A stretch of 64,000 nt of DNA from Hippopus hippopus (GCA_946811185.2 OX328110.1:15616456-15680455), one strand, 5' to 3'; counted from the stretch's first letter, positions 30,001-39,748 are shown. The notes: generated by a model not told the origin, from the sequence alone. Numbers and translations are program-made.

Positions 30001-33000
30001 GGGGCCTTAATGCACTCCATAATGCGTTTTACCAAGCAAGTCACCACCTAATTATGGTTCCATAAAATCCAATTTGAGTAACAATCGGCTAAATCGTAAG
30101 GTAAGAACGGTCCTTAGACATGCAGAAAATTAGCGAAAGGTTTCAACCCATAATAGCCTGTGCAAGCTGACACAGTCAATAATTTTTGCAGATGCACGTA
30201 CCCCTTTCCACAGAGCATCGCTCCTTTGCTTATTACTACTGTTTAACTCTTTACCAAACGACAAAATTTTAGACTTGTCCAAATTGAAAGCATTTGCAGA
30301 TGACAAAATAAATGTGACCCAAAAATTGAAACTTGACTTTAGAAGAGTAGAAAACATTGTAGGAAAAGGAGAAAATGCTGGTTACCAGCATTTTCTCCTT
30401 TTCCCACAGTGTTTTCAGAAGGCTTCTTCCTCTGGGTCGTAAAAATCAGGGATTGTTTGGTAATGGGTTAACATAAGACAATATGTGTGGCAAGAGGAGA
30501 AAACTGATCGTTAAGAGTAACTTCTCTCTTTTGCCAAAACGTTTTAAGTTGTCTGCAAGTGGCAACGTGGTCATAAATTGATAATTTCTATCGAGACAAT
30601 TTCAATGCATCATCCTGACTCCCCTGCTGTGAATCATACCATATTATACCACGCTCACAGTTAGCCTGGGCCAGCTATAACTGTATATAGAAACTGGCCA
30701 CGGGAGTTTGAAGATAGATGCACTGGCCGCCTTCTTCAAACAGAAATACCGTTTGAAACGGTGTCAAACACCAAACAAACAAACAAAGACTACAAGGTGC
30801 AACAGTCGAGTTTTCAGTGCCATGCTCCTTTGCAAGAATCATAAAGCTCAGTCACTGTACCAAGGTAAAAATGAACAGTTCAACTTTATCTTGTAAATAA
30901 ACCAATATAGAAATAATCCACAAGCACTGTGACGTGGATCTGATGTAACACCAGCACGGAATGCTTCTTGGTCGTAGTATCCAAAAGTAGTCCCACTTGA
31001 GAATTTGCTAATTAGCACCTCTGCCACATTGTTTTGTCATGAAAGATGACAGAAAAGGTCTAAAATGTCTTTCTGAAGTTGCAATGATAATTTCTTAAGA
31101 GAATGGATGCAATGTTTGCATTTCTTTCTGAAGGACTATCTTTTGTGTGTGACCTGACAAATACGCATGGTCTATCAACAGTGAAGGCCTAGACTCACAA
31201 CGATTTTCCGACGGTTGGTGTTTTTCAAAAAGAACAGCAAAAAAGTTCATTGCTCTTGATGTCATTTACTGCACTTTTTTGTGAAGAGTATTGGACATAT
31301 AGTTGATTGAAAAAACTGCTAGGCTCCCGCCTCGTCAGGGAATCAGCAAAAGCCAGTCGAAGAGAGTGAGTTTTACACTATTTTTAACGAGCCACAAAGT
31401 TACCAGTGTGACACCATCTACTCCAAACAATTGGTTGATGATGGAGGGATGTAAAGCAAGCGATCGGTCATAAAAGCTGTTTCTAAAAAACTTTGAGAAT
31501 AATCGCATCGTCTAGAATAAGTTCAGCTGGCCATAACGACTGACTGAAACATTTAATGTCGTGACCTTTAACAAGGCAATTAAAAAACAATTAGCTCTAT
31601 AATACTTATTTACTCGGACATGCATGGTCAGACTTAGACGTTTATAAATGAGCCATGCTCTGACCAAAGGGGGTTTAATGCATCTCCGTGATGCATTAAA
31701 CTAAGCAAGATATCATATAATTGTGGACCCAATCCAATTTGTCTAACAACCGAATGAATCATGAGGTACACTCGTCCTTTGACAGACAGAAAAATGACCT
31801 ATAGCAAAAAGTTTCAACCCAGGTCAGCCTGCGCGGACTGCGCAGGCTGACCTGAGTCGATACTTTTTGCATATGCATTAAACCCCCTTTTCACAGAGTA
31901 TGATTGAATTATTTCGACCAATTCGGTCAAGCTATTACTAAACGCAGAGGTCGTTCACCTTGATTACTAATCCTTATCACTTTATGATTGGATTATAGAT
32001 ATTCTTATAGGGATATTCTTATAGATATTCTTTTAGAGCGAAGACTAAGACCAAACTGCAAATATGTGTCGTTCTCCGCTTTTCAGCAAGTTGTTCCAAT
32101 CTTTTGACCCAAATTAAATGGCGAAATCTGTCTTTGTGATCCTTATTTAACATTATAATTTCAAAAAGGCAAAGTACAAAAATATTCGAAAAAGCAAAGA
32201 AAATATAACGAGTGAGTCAACAACACAAGCATGAACTCGGGTTTACCTCTTGAACCGCTAAGTACAACTAAAAGTACATTTATTTTTGTAAACTATGAAG
32301 ACTAAGATTACGTTGCATAAATTTGCAATGTGATCCATGATCTACATTAGCGAATATTTTCTTGAGATATTCAAGCCAAATTATATGTAGGCTCGAATTA
32401 GAAATATTTTTGCATTTTTTTTTCCAGTTAATATTGTCCATTTTAATTCAGCACTGATTTCCAACCCTTCACAGGGCCATCCAGAGTTTTTACAACCCTG
32501 CTGGAGGCTAACGAAAACATTGTGGATGGAAGAGAAAATGCTGATAACAGGCATTTGCTCCTTTTCCATAAATTCTTCTACCTTTTCAAAGAAAGAAAGA
32601 TCCTGTCATTTGAGCCTCTTTAAATTTGGCTTTTGGAAATACTTTCAGTATGGAACAGCCTTGTAACCTGCTTCAAGACTTAAATGGTAGTTGAAAAAAA
32701 AACATGACACTTTGTAAACTACTTTAAGGTCACTGACAACAAATATTAAGATCACACCCTCTAAACATGTGACAAATGTTAACCTTTGTCCAAGTTAGTT
32801 GTTGTTTTTGTTTCGTCAAAAAGATTTCGTAAATTAACTGGCATTTAAAAGGTGTTCGGCTTGACAAAAACCATTAACAAGTTCAACTCTATAGCAGATG
32901 AGCAGGAAACAGACTTTAGAATAAGGGTCAAGAAGCAAAACATTATAGCTGCAAATATCGCGAGACTTTCGCGATAAAATTAGAGTAAATGGGCAAAACA

Positions 33001-36000
33001 ATTATACCTACAGATAACACCAGACTTCTGCGCCAGAATAAGGGTTAAAAGGCAGAATATTCATAGCTACAGATATCGCGAGACTTTCGCTGTAAAATTA
33101 GTGTCAAAAAGCAGAACATTCATAGATATAGATATCGCGATACTTTCGCGACAGAAATAGGGTAAACGGGAAAAACAATTATACCTACAGATAACGCAAG
33201 ACTTTCGAGCCAGAATTAGGATCAATAGGCAGAATATTCATAGCTACACATATCGCGAGACATTTGCAGTAGAGTTAGGGTAAACGGAAAAACCAAATAT
33301 ACCTACAGATAACACGAGACTTTTGCGCCAGAATAATGGTCAATGCGCAGAATATTCATAGCTGCAGATTTTGCGAAACTTTCGCAGAAGGGTTAGGGTA
33401 AATGGACATACAAATTAAACGTGTAGAAAACGCGAGACTTCCGTGCCAAAATAATAGTCAATAGGCAGAATATTTATAGCTACAGATATCGCAAGACTTT
33501 CGCAATCACATTCTTTTCTAAAGTCTATGCTCTAGGTACTCATTTGAATGATCTTATCACCAAGAAAATTTAAATAAATACATAAATTGTACCGAACGTA
33601 TAAAGGCATAAATATGCTTATTTAACCCTTTACACTGCAAACCTGTCTTAAAGATCACGAGGATAAAGCCTTCTGAAAACCAATGTGGGAAAAGGAGAAA
33701 ATTTCGGTAACAGGTATGTCCTCCTTTTCTGGCAATGCTCTCTACCCCTACAAAGCTAATATCATTATTTGGGCCATATTTAACATTTCATTTGCAAATA
33801 CTTTCAATGTGGAAGAATCTAACTGAATGGTGCTTTACACCGCTTTCAACATTATTTCTGTCATATCATGGCGACAACCCACATATTCATGTTTTCCTGG
33901 GTTTTACCAGTACTAGGCTAGGGCTCTGAGGTGTCTTGCCCGAGGCACTTCCACGAAAAACCCAGTGGATCCAGTGCGGCTCGAACTCGGGGCCTCCAGG
34001 TTACGAGTCCCACACTTAACCACTGGATGGATTTAAAGTTTTGTTGTGTTATAAAGGGTTTAAATAGGATTTCCCATTGTATAATACCTTTGTGAACTAA
34101 GCTTCATGTGTAATCTTACGGAATGTGTGTTACATGTATTATAGCCTTCATATTTTTTTCCATCTTTAAAGGGCAACCATTTCCCATGGAATAAATCCTA
34201 CGCAGGTGACATTTCGCAATGTTTTTTTGCCGACAGTGAAGATCCAAGATCAGACTGCACAGAACGTGCAGTCTGATCTTGGATATACACTGTCCGATAT
34301 CTTGTGGAGTATTCTGGCCAACAGAGTCTTAGAAACCGGAATTACTTGATGAGTATACAGGGTTAACTATATTTGGTGTTGCCACGTAAGACCAACAGTA
34401 GAACACTTTATTGTCTGTCTTGTAGCAGAGCAATTTTGAAAACATGCCGCAAAAGCAGACATTGCTCGTAACGGCCAAATCCTCCTTTGGTCATAATATT
34501 TTCTCATTTATTCATGCAGTTATCTCTTTTCGTATTAAGCATCCAACAAAACATCTGAATTCCTCCATAATCACCTCTTGTTTGAAGAGACATGTAGCCT
34601 TATAAACCCTTTTACAAGCAATTTCAAGTTTAACGACCGTGAGAAAGACGATTTTTGAAAACATCGTGGGAAAAGGAGGAAATGCTGGTAACCAGCATTT
34701 CCTCTTTTTCCCATAATGTTACATACCTATTCATGGACAAATACTATCACTTAAAAAACATCTGAATTCTCGTCTTCTGCAAATTCCTTCAAAATGGACG
34801 AGTTTACTATTCGGCCGTGCTATGAAGGGTTGATAAATCCTTTACGAAGCAATCTCGAGTTTTGACTACATCAGTAACAAGTTCTCCGCGAAGCGGGACA
34901 ATCTACACCCGAAGGAAGCTATCAAAAGCATGTGAATTTTGACTGTGCCCTCCTGCTGTGACCTTGACCTTGGAGCCTGGTCTGTACTCTTCAAAGTTCA
35001 CACATGTGCGAAATATTTCCAAATCAGACCATGGATTCAAGGAATTCCGTGCCAACATGGTTTAAGAGCATTTCAACTCTGATAACCATCCTCCTGCTGT
35101 GTGACCTTGACCTTGGAACCTGGCGTCTGAAACCTCCGCTCTGCACTTCGTCTCATTTAGGTACATAGTATGAGTAAAATACTTTCAAAATCAGACAAGG
35201 GTTTCAAGAAAAATAAAGCAGTTACTAAATTGCAAGCAAACGTACGGACGGACAATCAAAGCTGATTGATTGTATGGTGTTTGACGCCGTTTTCATAATT
35301 ATTTTAGTTATATCGCGGCGGCCAGTGCACATATTCATGCTTTCCTGGCGTTTCTTTTACCAGTTTTCCGCACTACAATCTCTCTAAGCCGCTGGCTGCT
35401 TCCCCACATAAACATCGTCGATGCAATGGTCAGCGGTGAGAGAGGAATGAATCCTGTCGTAATCACTATCAGCCATATGAATCCTCGGAAAGAAATTGGC
35501 TGAGCCAGGGACGGAAGACGGGGGATACGTCAATTCGGTTGCACGAAAAGGTCTTAGCAAACGTTTTTGGAAAAAGAAAAATTACTGATTACCAACAAAT
35601 TTTCCATTTCCCGCAATCTTTTCTACCCTATGATAGACATATCCCATCGTTTGAACTTGTCGTCTGCAACCACTTTGAATTTGGACATTTCTAAAGTTTT
35701 GTAATAATTGGCTTGCAACACGCGAAAAGGGGCATTTAGACATTGGCGTAAAGTGTCGTATCCGCGCAGGATAATCCGAGACGGCACTTTACGACTACAT
35801 TAGTTTTGTCCTTTAGTAGACACGCGCAAAACAGAAAATTACATAAAAACCGATTAGCCTGCGCGGACTGCGTAGGCTAATCCGAGACGACACTTTACGC
35901 AAATGTCCGAGTGCCACTTTTCGCGTGTTGCAGGCCATTTATGGTACATGTTCAACATGTTATCGTTAGGAATGTCACAAAGATGTACCCCTGTGGTGCC

Positions 36001-36830
36001 AAGAGCAGGTCAAACCTTTGCGAAATAATCCAGTGTTTTAACGATCCTTGAAACTTGTAAAGGTTTTTGAAAGCATTCTTTGAAAAGAGGGTTTTCAGGT
36101 AACAAGTATTTTCTCCTTTTCCCACAATTTTTTCTTCAAAGAAAAGTTCCAGCCACTTTTAATTTGTCGCCTGCAAACGTTTTTAATATGGAGCAGTCTA
36201 CATTTTTGTGAAGGGTCAAACTGCTATTACAAACAATGTAGGTCAAGATCGAACTGCAGGAGTCCTGCGTGGCCAAGTTGTGAAGGTGTAGGATTCGCAA
36301 CCGGTGGTCTCGACCTTTGCTCGCTGCACTGGCCTTTTTGCACAGTGTAGATTTCTGTAAGTGAGTTGTTTCCGTGATATCACTGAAATAATGCTGAAAG
36401 CGGCGTAAAACAACCATACTTTCAATCAGTCAGTGACTGCGCAGAAGGCCCATAAATCCTGCAATAACTGACTATAAGAAGGCTTTGAAACTTTTTCAAA
36501 TAAATTGGTTGAGAACTGAAGAAAGTCACAAAAACTTGAACCTAAGTACGGACAGATGGACATGTGGACAGACGGACAGCCAGTATGCTACCCCGACATT
36601 CGTTGTGGGAGCATATTCAAATCGTACTTACCGGCTACGCAGTACAGGCCGAGGTAAAGCCCGCCCACAAATGACGTCACGCCCTCGTTTTGTTTGTATC
36701 TATCCAGTAATGCCATGTACATGACGCCGGTGACGTATGTGGACAGACAATAGATAAAGTTGGCGACGTAACATGCCAACATCACAACCCAGGCCCATCC
36801 GCCGTCGATGTCTGGGTGATAAACTGTCAT
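26855..36830 (-). CDS. Monocarboxylate-transporter-like protein, SLC16 family (five coding exons, complete)
   Basis: A 12-helix major-facilitator transporter of the plasma membrane; SLC16 members carry monocarboxylates, aromatic amino acids, thyroid hormone or other small substrates. Exons on minus: 36830-36632, 29796-29653, 28926-28150, 27618-27568, 27066-26855. Total 1383 nt, 460 aa, all introns phase 1. The N-terminal signature DIDGGWAWVV (residues 7-16) is the SLC16 hallmark, and MGYYFVKLRYMI..VAG (from 129) fits the second conserved block. A hydrophilic loop at about 187-217 is the usual central loop. In AFAVANIIGRVLAS the Arg278 is present, but the position of the MCT1 proton-coupling Asp is Asn274, as in the orphan members, so proton-lactate transport is unlikely (inference). 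The C-terminal tail is rich in Glu and Lys. Confidence 0.93.
27568..27618 (-). CDS. Transporter coding exon 4 (51 nt)
   Basis: Between TATTTCAG and GTAAGTTAT. Encodes FVYGAFKSYEYSFVLS, matching the family's segment between helices 11 and 12. Phase 1 on both sides. Confidence 0.9.
27762..28024. mobile_element. FB-A foldback element in a transporter intron
   Basis: Complete: ATGAGCCGAGTTCCGGCAAA to TTCACTGAGCATGGCTCAAA. The hairpin near the right end is GC-rich (GCCTGCGCGGACCGCGCAGG). It fills most of the short intron between coding exons 3 and 4. Confidence 0.87.
28150..28926 (-). CDS. Transporter coding exon 3 (large central exon)
   Basis: 777 nt from CACTTGCAG to GTGAGAGATG. Carries helices 4-11 and the central loop, with MGYYFVKLRY, YYMSVIHLPKYASL, NIIGRVLAS and GSIPGPIVA. 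The reading frame is open throughout. Confidence 0.95.
29653..29796 (-). CDS. Transporter coding exon 2
   Basis: 144 nt, the usual size of this exon in SLC16 genes as I recall. Acceptor CCCATTTCAG, donor G|GTATAATT. Encodes PIAVMLINKFSARIALVIGG and the next helix up to AGILPG. Confidence 0.9.
29985..30223. mobile_element. FB-A element, decayed hairpin
   Basis: Ends CCCTGGCAAAAGGGGCCTTA and CCCCTTTCCACAGAGCATCG. Its hairpin is reduced to AATAGCCTGTGCAAGCTGAC. In transporter intron 1. Confidence 0.75.
30243..30471. mobile_element. FB-B foldback element, complete with TTAA at both ends
   Basis: TTAA-CTCTTTACCAAACG at 30243 and GGTAATGGG-TTAA at 30471. Central hairpin GGAGAAAATGCTGGTTACC with perfect complement. 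One of the best-preserved copies. Confidence 0.92.
30715..30788 (+). mobile_element. SINE tail fragment
   Basis: GCACTGGCCGCCTTCTTCAA, then a tail ACGGTGTCAAACACCAAACA and an ACAAACAA run. Head absent. Confidence 0.5.
30789..31649. other. Transporter intron 1 sequence, nothing recognised
   Basis: No exon, SINE box or foldback end could be supported in this stretch. Confidence 0.35.
31650..31908. mobile_element. FB-A foldback element
   Basis: Complete, TGAGCCATGCTCTGACCAAA to TTTTCACAGAGTATGATTGA. Near-perfect hairpin (GTCAGCCTGCGCGGACTGCG with complement) near the right end. Confidence 0.88.
32461..32672. mobile_element. FB-B element, degraded ends
   Basis: CCAACCCTTCACAGGGCCAT at the left. 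Core AGAGAAAATGCTGATAACAG and a mismatched complement. Right end CAGCCTTGTAACCTGC. Confidence 0.65.
32937..33510. repeat. 59-bp tandem array with alternating unit types
   Basis: About ten units of roughly 59 bp. One type has CATAGCTACAGATATCGCGA followed by GACTTTCGCG; the other has TTATACCTACAGATAACACC and TTCTGCGCC. They often alternate, giving a ~118-bp higher-order period. In transporter intron 1. Confidence 0.85.
33622..34063. mobile_element. FB-B element split by a SINE-1 insertion
   Basis: The left part (TTAA-CCCTTTACACTGC at 33622, core GGAGAAAATTTCGGTAAC) runs to about 33823. After the SINE the remaining end resumes as TTTAAAGTTTTGTTGTGTTA to GGGTTTAA at 34063. The order of events is therefore FB-B first, SINE second. 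Confidence 0.78.
33824..34028 (-). mobile_element. SINE-1, minus strand, nested in FB-B
   Basis: Tail complement TTTACACCGCTTTCAACATT at the left, CTAGGCTAGGGCTCTGAGGT in the body, B box complement CTCGAACTCGGGGCC at the right. The head stops before the A box. CTGAATGG / CTGGATGG at the borders may be the remnant duplication. Confidence 0.82.
34226..34366. mobile_element. FB-C foldback element, left end unclear
   Basis: GCCGACAGTGAAGATCCAAG, a perfect hairpin (GATCAGACTGCAC..GTGCAGTCTGATC), CACTGTCCGATA, and a right TTAA at 34363-34366. Confidence 0.8.
34604..34835. mobile_element. FB-B foldback element
   Basis: TAAACCCTTTTACAAGCAAT to TATGAAGGGTTGA. Hairpin GGAGGAAATGCTGGTAACC pairs fully, with GAGG and CCTC changes matched on both arms. 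A further fragment (AATCCTTTACGAAGCAATCT) continues to about 34880. Confidence 0.83.
34870..35262. repeat. Two ~142-bp tandem units with a CTTGACCTTGGA core
   Basis: CCTCCTGCTGTGACCTTGAC occurs near 34950 and again, slightly changed, near 35091. ACGTACGGACGGACAATCAA at the right end recalls PHL end regions. A truncated element of another PHL-like type is possible (inference). Confidence 0.6.
35263..35514 (-). mobile_element. SINE-3, minus strand, head truncated
   Basis: GATTGATTGTATGGTGTTTG with complement of the tail, AATGGTCAGCGGTGAGAGAG in the body, and TTGGCTGAGCCAGGGAC at the head edge. Matches the complement of the copy at 7577-7896; the A box is missing. Confidence 0.8.
35549..35705. 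mobile_element. FB-B partial copy
   Basis: AAAGGTCTTAGCAAACGTTT, a weakened core (GATTACCAACAAATTTTCC), CTTGTCGTCTGCAACCACTT, ending GTTTTGTAATAATTGG. Confidence 0.6.
35710..35936. mobile_element. FB-A-related foldback element with CTTGCAACACGCG ends
   Basis: Terminal repeats GGCTTGCAACACGCGAAAAG and CTTTTCGCGTGTTGCAGGCC, each with the internal palindrome AGTGTCGTATCCGCGCAGG. Same architecture as FB-A but different end sequence; the only copy here. Confidence 0.78.
36009..36220. mobile_element. FB-B element, degraded
   Basis: TCAAACCTTTGCGAAATAAT to TTTTTGTGAAGGGTCAAA. The core pairs poorly (GGGTTTTCAGGTAACAAGTA). Confidence 0.62.
36257..36432 (+). mobile_element. SINE-1, plus strand, near transporter exon 1
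   Basis: Head CAGGAGTCCTGCGTGGCC, tail ATCACTGAAATAATGCTGAA and AGCGGCG. It appears to sit inside an FB-C remnant (GTAGGTCAAGATCGAACTGC before, GACTGCGCAGAAGG after). Internally shortened. Confidence 0.65.
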
Positions 36831-36837
36831 TGTGTGC
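36632..36837 (-). CDS. Transporter coding exon 1
   Basis: Acceptor TTCATTTCAG before 36837 leaves 7 nt of 5' UTR, so at least one non-coding exon lies to the right. ATG at 36830-36828. Encodes MTVYHPDIDGGWAWVV through YLGLYCVA. Donor GTAAGTACG, phase 1. Confidence 0.92.
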
Positions 36838-36899
36838 CTGAAATGAAGTCAGTTTAAAGTTACCCTTAGAGCGCCAAAATCAACAAAAACTGGCATTTT

Positions 36900-37271
36900 T
36901 AGTTTGGTATAGATAGAGGAAATTTATTTCATGCTTTCCGGTAGTTTATCGAGAAATAACGGTGGAATATTTGTCGATATTTCATGGTTACGACCAGTGG
37001 AAAAATACCGATTTTATTTTCTAACTCTTCAATTGAAGGCGGAAACAATAGTTCCTGCGCACCAGCAGTTACTTAGGTAAAGTGCACATGCCACTCAACC
37101 AGATGGAAATTTGACGTATTTTTACCCTACATTACTCGCGCTTTATGTAATATTGTAATGCGTTGTTATGCGGAGGGGGTACGCCACGGGGAATTACCGA
37201 AAAGAAGTACTGGATTTTTTATGTAATTCCCCTCAACAAAGGGTTAGAAGCATGAAATAAATAGAATATTT
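36900..37271. repeat. Region bordered by an inverted repeat (ATTTATTTCATGC)
   Basis: GGTATAGATAGAGGAAATTT ATTTCATGC at 36905-36935 and GCATGAAATAAATAG at 37250-37265 are inverted. The interior is unremarkable. It lies immediately beyond transporter coding exon 1 and could hold a non-coding exon or promoter. Confidence 0.4.
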
Positions 37272-37410
37272 GTTTTTTTCGTTGAAGATCGAAATTCATT
37301 TCATCTCGTGAACATCATCGGTAATATTTTCACTCGTGGCTGCGCCAATCTTGAAAATATTACCGATGATGTTCACGAGATGAAAAAAATTCGATCTTTC
37401 ACCGAAAAAA
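37272..37410. repeat. Long palindrome with 58-bp arms
   Basis: The left arm TTCATCTCGTGAACATCATC and the preceding GAAGATCGAAATTC pair with GATGATGTTCACGAGATGAA and following sequence. The loop is CACTCGTGGCTGCGCCAATC. A diverged relative is at about 1620-1790. Confidence 0.8.
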
Positions 37411-37855
37411 CAAAATATCCTCTATTTTTTTTTTCGGTGAAAGATACAGGTTGGCCTCTGGTGACGTTTTTTGGCAAATCCTTGCCAACTTAAGGACTTA
37501 GAATTTCAAAAAATATGGAGCTGGATCATAATAAAAAGTATTTTTTTGTCTCCCCCTCCTTTCTTTCCCCCTTTTTTTTTCAAAGTGCACGCAACTCCGT
37601 TTTTGCGTACAGGCAGCTACGCCCCTGCGGTAAATGAATCTGAAAAGGCCATTGTAAAATATGCAAATTCAAGTAAGATTACAAAAACGGTCTGTCGCAG
37701 GACTAACATTGTAACTGTGTTAATCTATATACAACCAGACAACTTCAGTTAATTTGTTTGCTCATTCTACCATGAAGTAGACTACCGCTTTTTGGCACGA
37801 TTTAATGTTGACACTACAGTTATGACCTATTCTTTTTTAACCTTTGAAAACATAT
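37411..37855. other. Gene-free stretch
   Basis: T- and C-rich low complexity at 37545-37580. No exon or element ends were identified. Confidence 0.35.
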
Positions 37856-38310
37856 GAGCCGCGCTTTGGCAAAGAGGGGTTTATGCATCTCAGTGATGCA
37901 TTGTACCAATGATTGATTGAATGGTGTTCTACGCCGCTTCCAACATATCACGGCGACAACTCGCATATCCATGGGTTTTGCCAATGCTAGGCTAGAGCTT
38001 TGAGGTGTATTACCCAAGGACACTCCCACGAAAGGCCCAGTGGATCCGGTGCGGCTTGAGCCCGGGGCCTCCAGGTTACGAGTCCCACACTTTACCACTG
38101 AGCCATGCAGGACCCCTGCAATGCACCAAGCAAGCCATCATATAATTATGGATGCAAGAAAAAAAAAATCATTTTGTCCTACAACCGACCCAATCATGAG
38201 GTAGATTGTTCCTTTGGCATGCAGTAGGTTTACCTGTAGTAAAAAGTTTCGACCAAGGCCAGCCTGCGCGGACTGCGCAGGCTGACTTGGGTCGATACTT
38301 TTTGCAGAAT
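37856..38310. mobile_element. FB-A element split by SINE-1, right end lost
   Basis: The left end TGAGCCGCGCTTTGGCAAAG reaches GATGCATTGTACCAA at 37909. After the SINE it resumes GCAATGCACCAAGCAAGCCA and continues through the hairpin (CCAGCCTGCGCGGACTGCGC). The terminal repeat on the right is replaced by an FB-B copy at 38311. Confidence 0.85.
37910..38117 (-). mobile_element. SINE-1, minus strand, nested in FB-A
   Basis: Complete head complement GGTTACGAGTCCCACACTTT and CTGAGCCATGCAGGACCCC at the right; tail complement TGGTGTTCTACGCCGCTTCC at the left. Flanks GCATTGTACCAA and GCAATGCACCAA look like a 12-bp target duplication that has since diverged. Confidence 0.88.
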
Positions 38311-38503
38311 TGTCCATACAGAAAGTATTTACAGACAACGGAAATGTCGCTCAAGGAGGGGAAACCGTCTTTGAAAGGGTAGAAAATATTGAGCGAAAAA
38401 AACACAATGCTTTTAACCAGCATTTTCTCCCTTTGCCACAATGTTTTAAATGTATTCTTTCTCGGGATCGTGAAAATAAGGAGAATGTTTGGTAAATGGT
38501 TAA
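38311..38503. mobile_element. FB-B element, left end missing
   Basis: AGAAAGTATTTACAGACAAC, hairpin remnant AACCAGCATTTTCTCCCTTT with a poor left arm, and the right end GTTTGGTAAATGGTTAA (TTAA 38500-38503). It fuses directly to the FB-A copy. Confidence 0.7.
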
Positions 38504-38592
38504 AAGACAATTTTGTGAAAAAATTACTGCGTTGGAAAGCATATCTAGGATCTATCTTGACGGTTTACGCGGAGGGAAAAAAAAAAATATAC

Positions 38593-38851
38593 ATGAGCCA
38601 TGCTCTGTGAAAAGGGGGCTTAATGCATCTGCAAAAAGTATCGACCCAGGTCAGCCTACGTAGTCCGCGCAGTCTGACTTGGGCTGAAACCTTTAGCTAT
38701 TGGTCAATTTTCTGCTTATCAAAGGACCAGTGTATCTCATAATTCAGTCAGTTGTTAGACAAAATGATTTCATGGATCCACAGCTATGTGATGACTTGCT
38801 TGGTATCATGTATCATGGAGATGCATTAAGCCCCCTTTTAGAAGAATATGG
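38593..38851. mobile_element. FB-A foldback element, hairpin left
   Basis: ATGAGCCATGCTCTGTGAAA to CCCCCTTTTAGAAGAATATG. The hairpin has two mismatched bases (CCTACGTAGTCCGCGCAGTC). Confidence 0.83.
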
Positions 38852-38931
38852 CTACAATTATATTAAGTCGACTGATTCAGAGTTCACCATGCGTAAAAAA
38901 CAACAGCATCCGTCTGACTAGAAAATAAGTG

Positions 38932-39193
38932 AGCCATGCTCTGGCAAAAGGGGGCTAAATGCATCTCCACGATGCATGATACCAAGCAATTCATCAAAGT
39001 ATTCTGGATTCATAGGATCCATTTTGTATCGCAACCGACTGAATTATGAGGTACACTGGTCCTTTGAGCTGCAGAAAATTGACCGATAGCAAAAAGTTTC
39101 GGTCCAGGTCAGCCTGCGCGGGGTGCACAGGCTGACCTGAGTCGATACTTTTTACAGATGCATTAAGCACCCTTTTTCAGAGATCATGGCTTA
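38932..39193. mobile_element. FB-A foldback element, hairpin right
   Basis: GTGAGCCATGCTCTGGCAAA to TTTTTCAGAGATCATGGCTT. Opposite orientation to its neighbour at 38593, 80 bp away. Hairpin GTCAGCCTGCGCGGGGTGCA with complement. Confidence 0.85.
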
Positions 39194-39339
39194 GGTATGT
39201 TTTGTGTCTTACCACCATGAACATTATCACATTAATTCAACGGTGACAGCTGTTAAAAACAAGGGCTGTTTTCTTTAAGATTGACAAAAATAAGACCAGC
39301 TATGCATTTGGCAAAAGAAACTTGTTTTCTGACGTTACG

Positions 39340-39748
39340 TGTAGCATGATCATATTTGAGAACGGCGTCGTAGAATATAAGTCACTGGTTTTTACAAGAA
39401 AGCGATGCATTTTAGATTGTAACGGAGCAAAAGTCATCTTTCACTTTCCGGCTTTGACTGTTTCATTGTATAATCAGTTTTACGAAGGGCGCAAAGGAAC
39501 AGAAGTCATACGCTCTCTGGCTCTGAATTTAACACTGTTATCAATTTACGAAGTATAACAGACAAAAAGCATTGGCAGCGTTGAAATTAACACTAATCAA
39601 TTTCACAGAACATGATACGGAAGAAAAGTGAAATGTTTTCAGGCAATGGAAAAGATATTGTAATAAATTTTATGAAGTGCGTAACAGGACAAACGTCCTC
39701 TACTTTCTGGCTTTAACTGTTACGTTGTTATCAATTTTACGAAGAATT
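39340..39748. repeat. ~65-bp tandem repeat, left part
   Basis: Degenerate units with CTTTGACTGTTTCATTGTAT, AATCAGTTTTACGAAGGGCG and AACAGAAGTCA. The array is interrupted at 39749 by a PHL element and resumes at 41168. Confidence 0.7.

Noticed and set aside
32937..33510. CRISPR-like array
   Set aside because: The units are contiguous tandem repeats without unique spacers, in a eukaryotic intron.
39322..39558. 78-codon plus-strand frame with mixed composition
   Set aside because: It lies within a ~65-bp tandem array and has no splice or family support.
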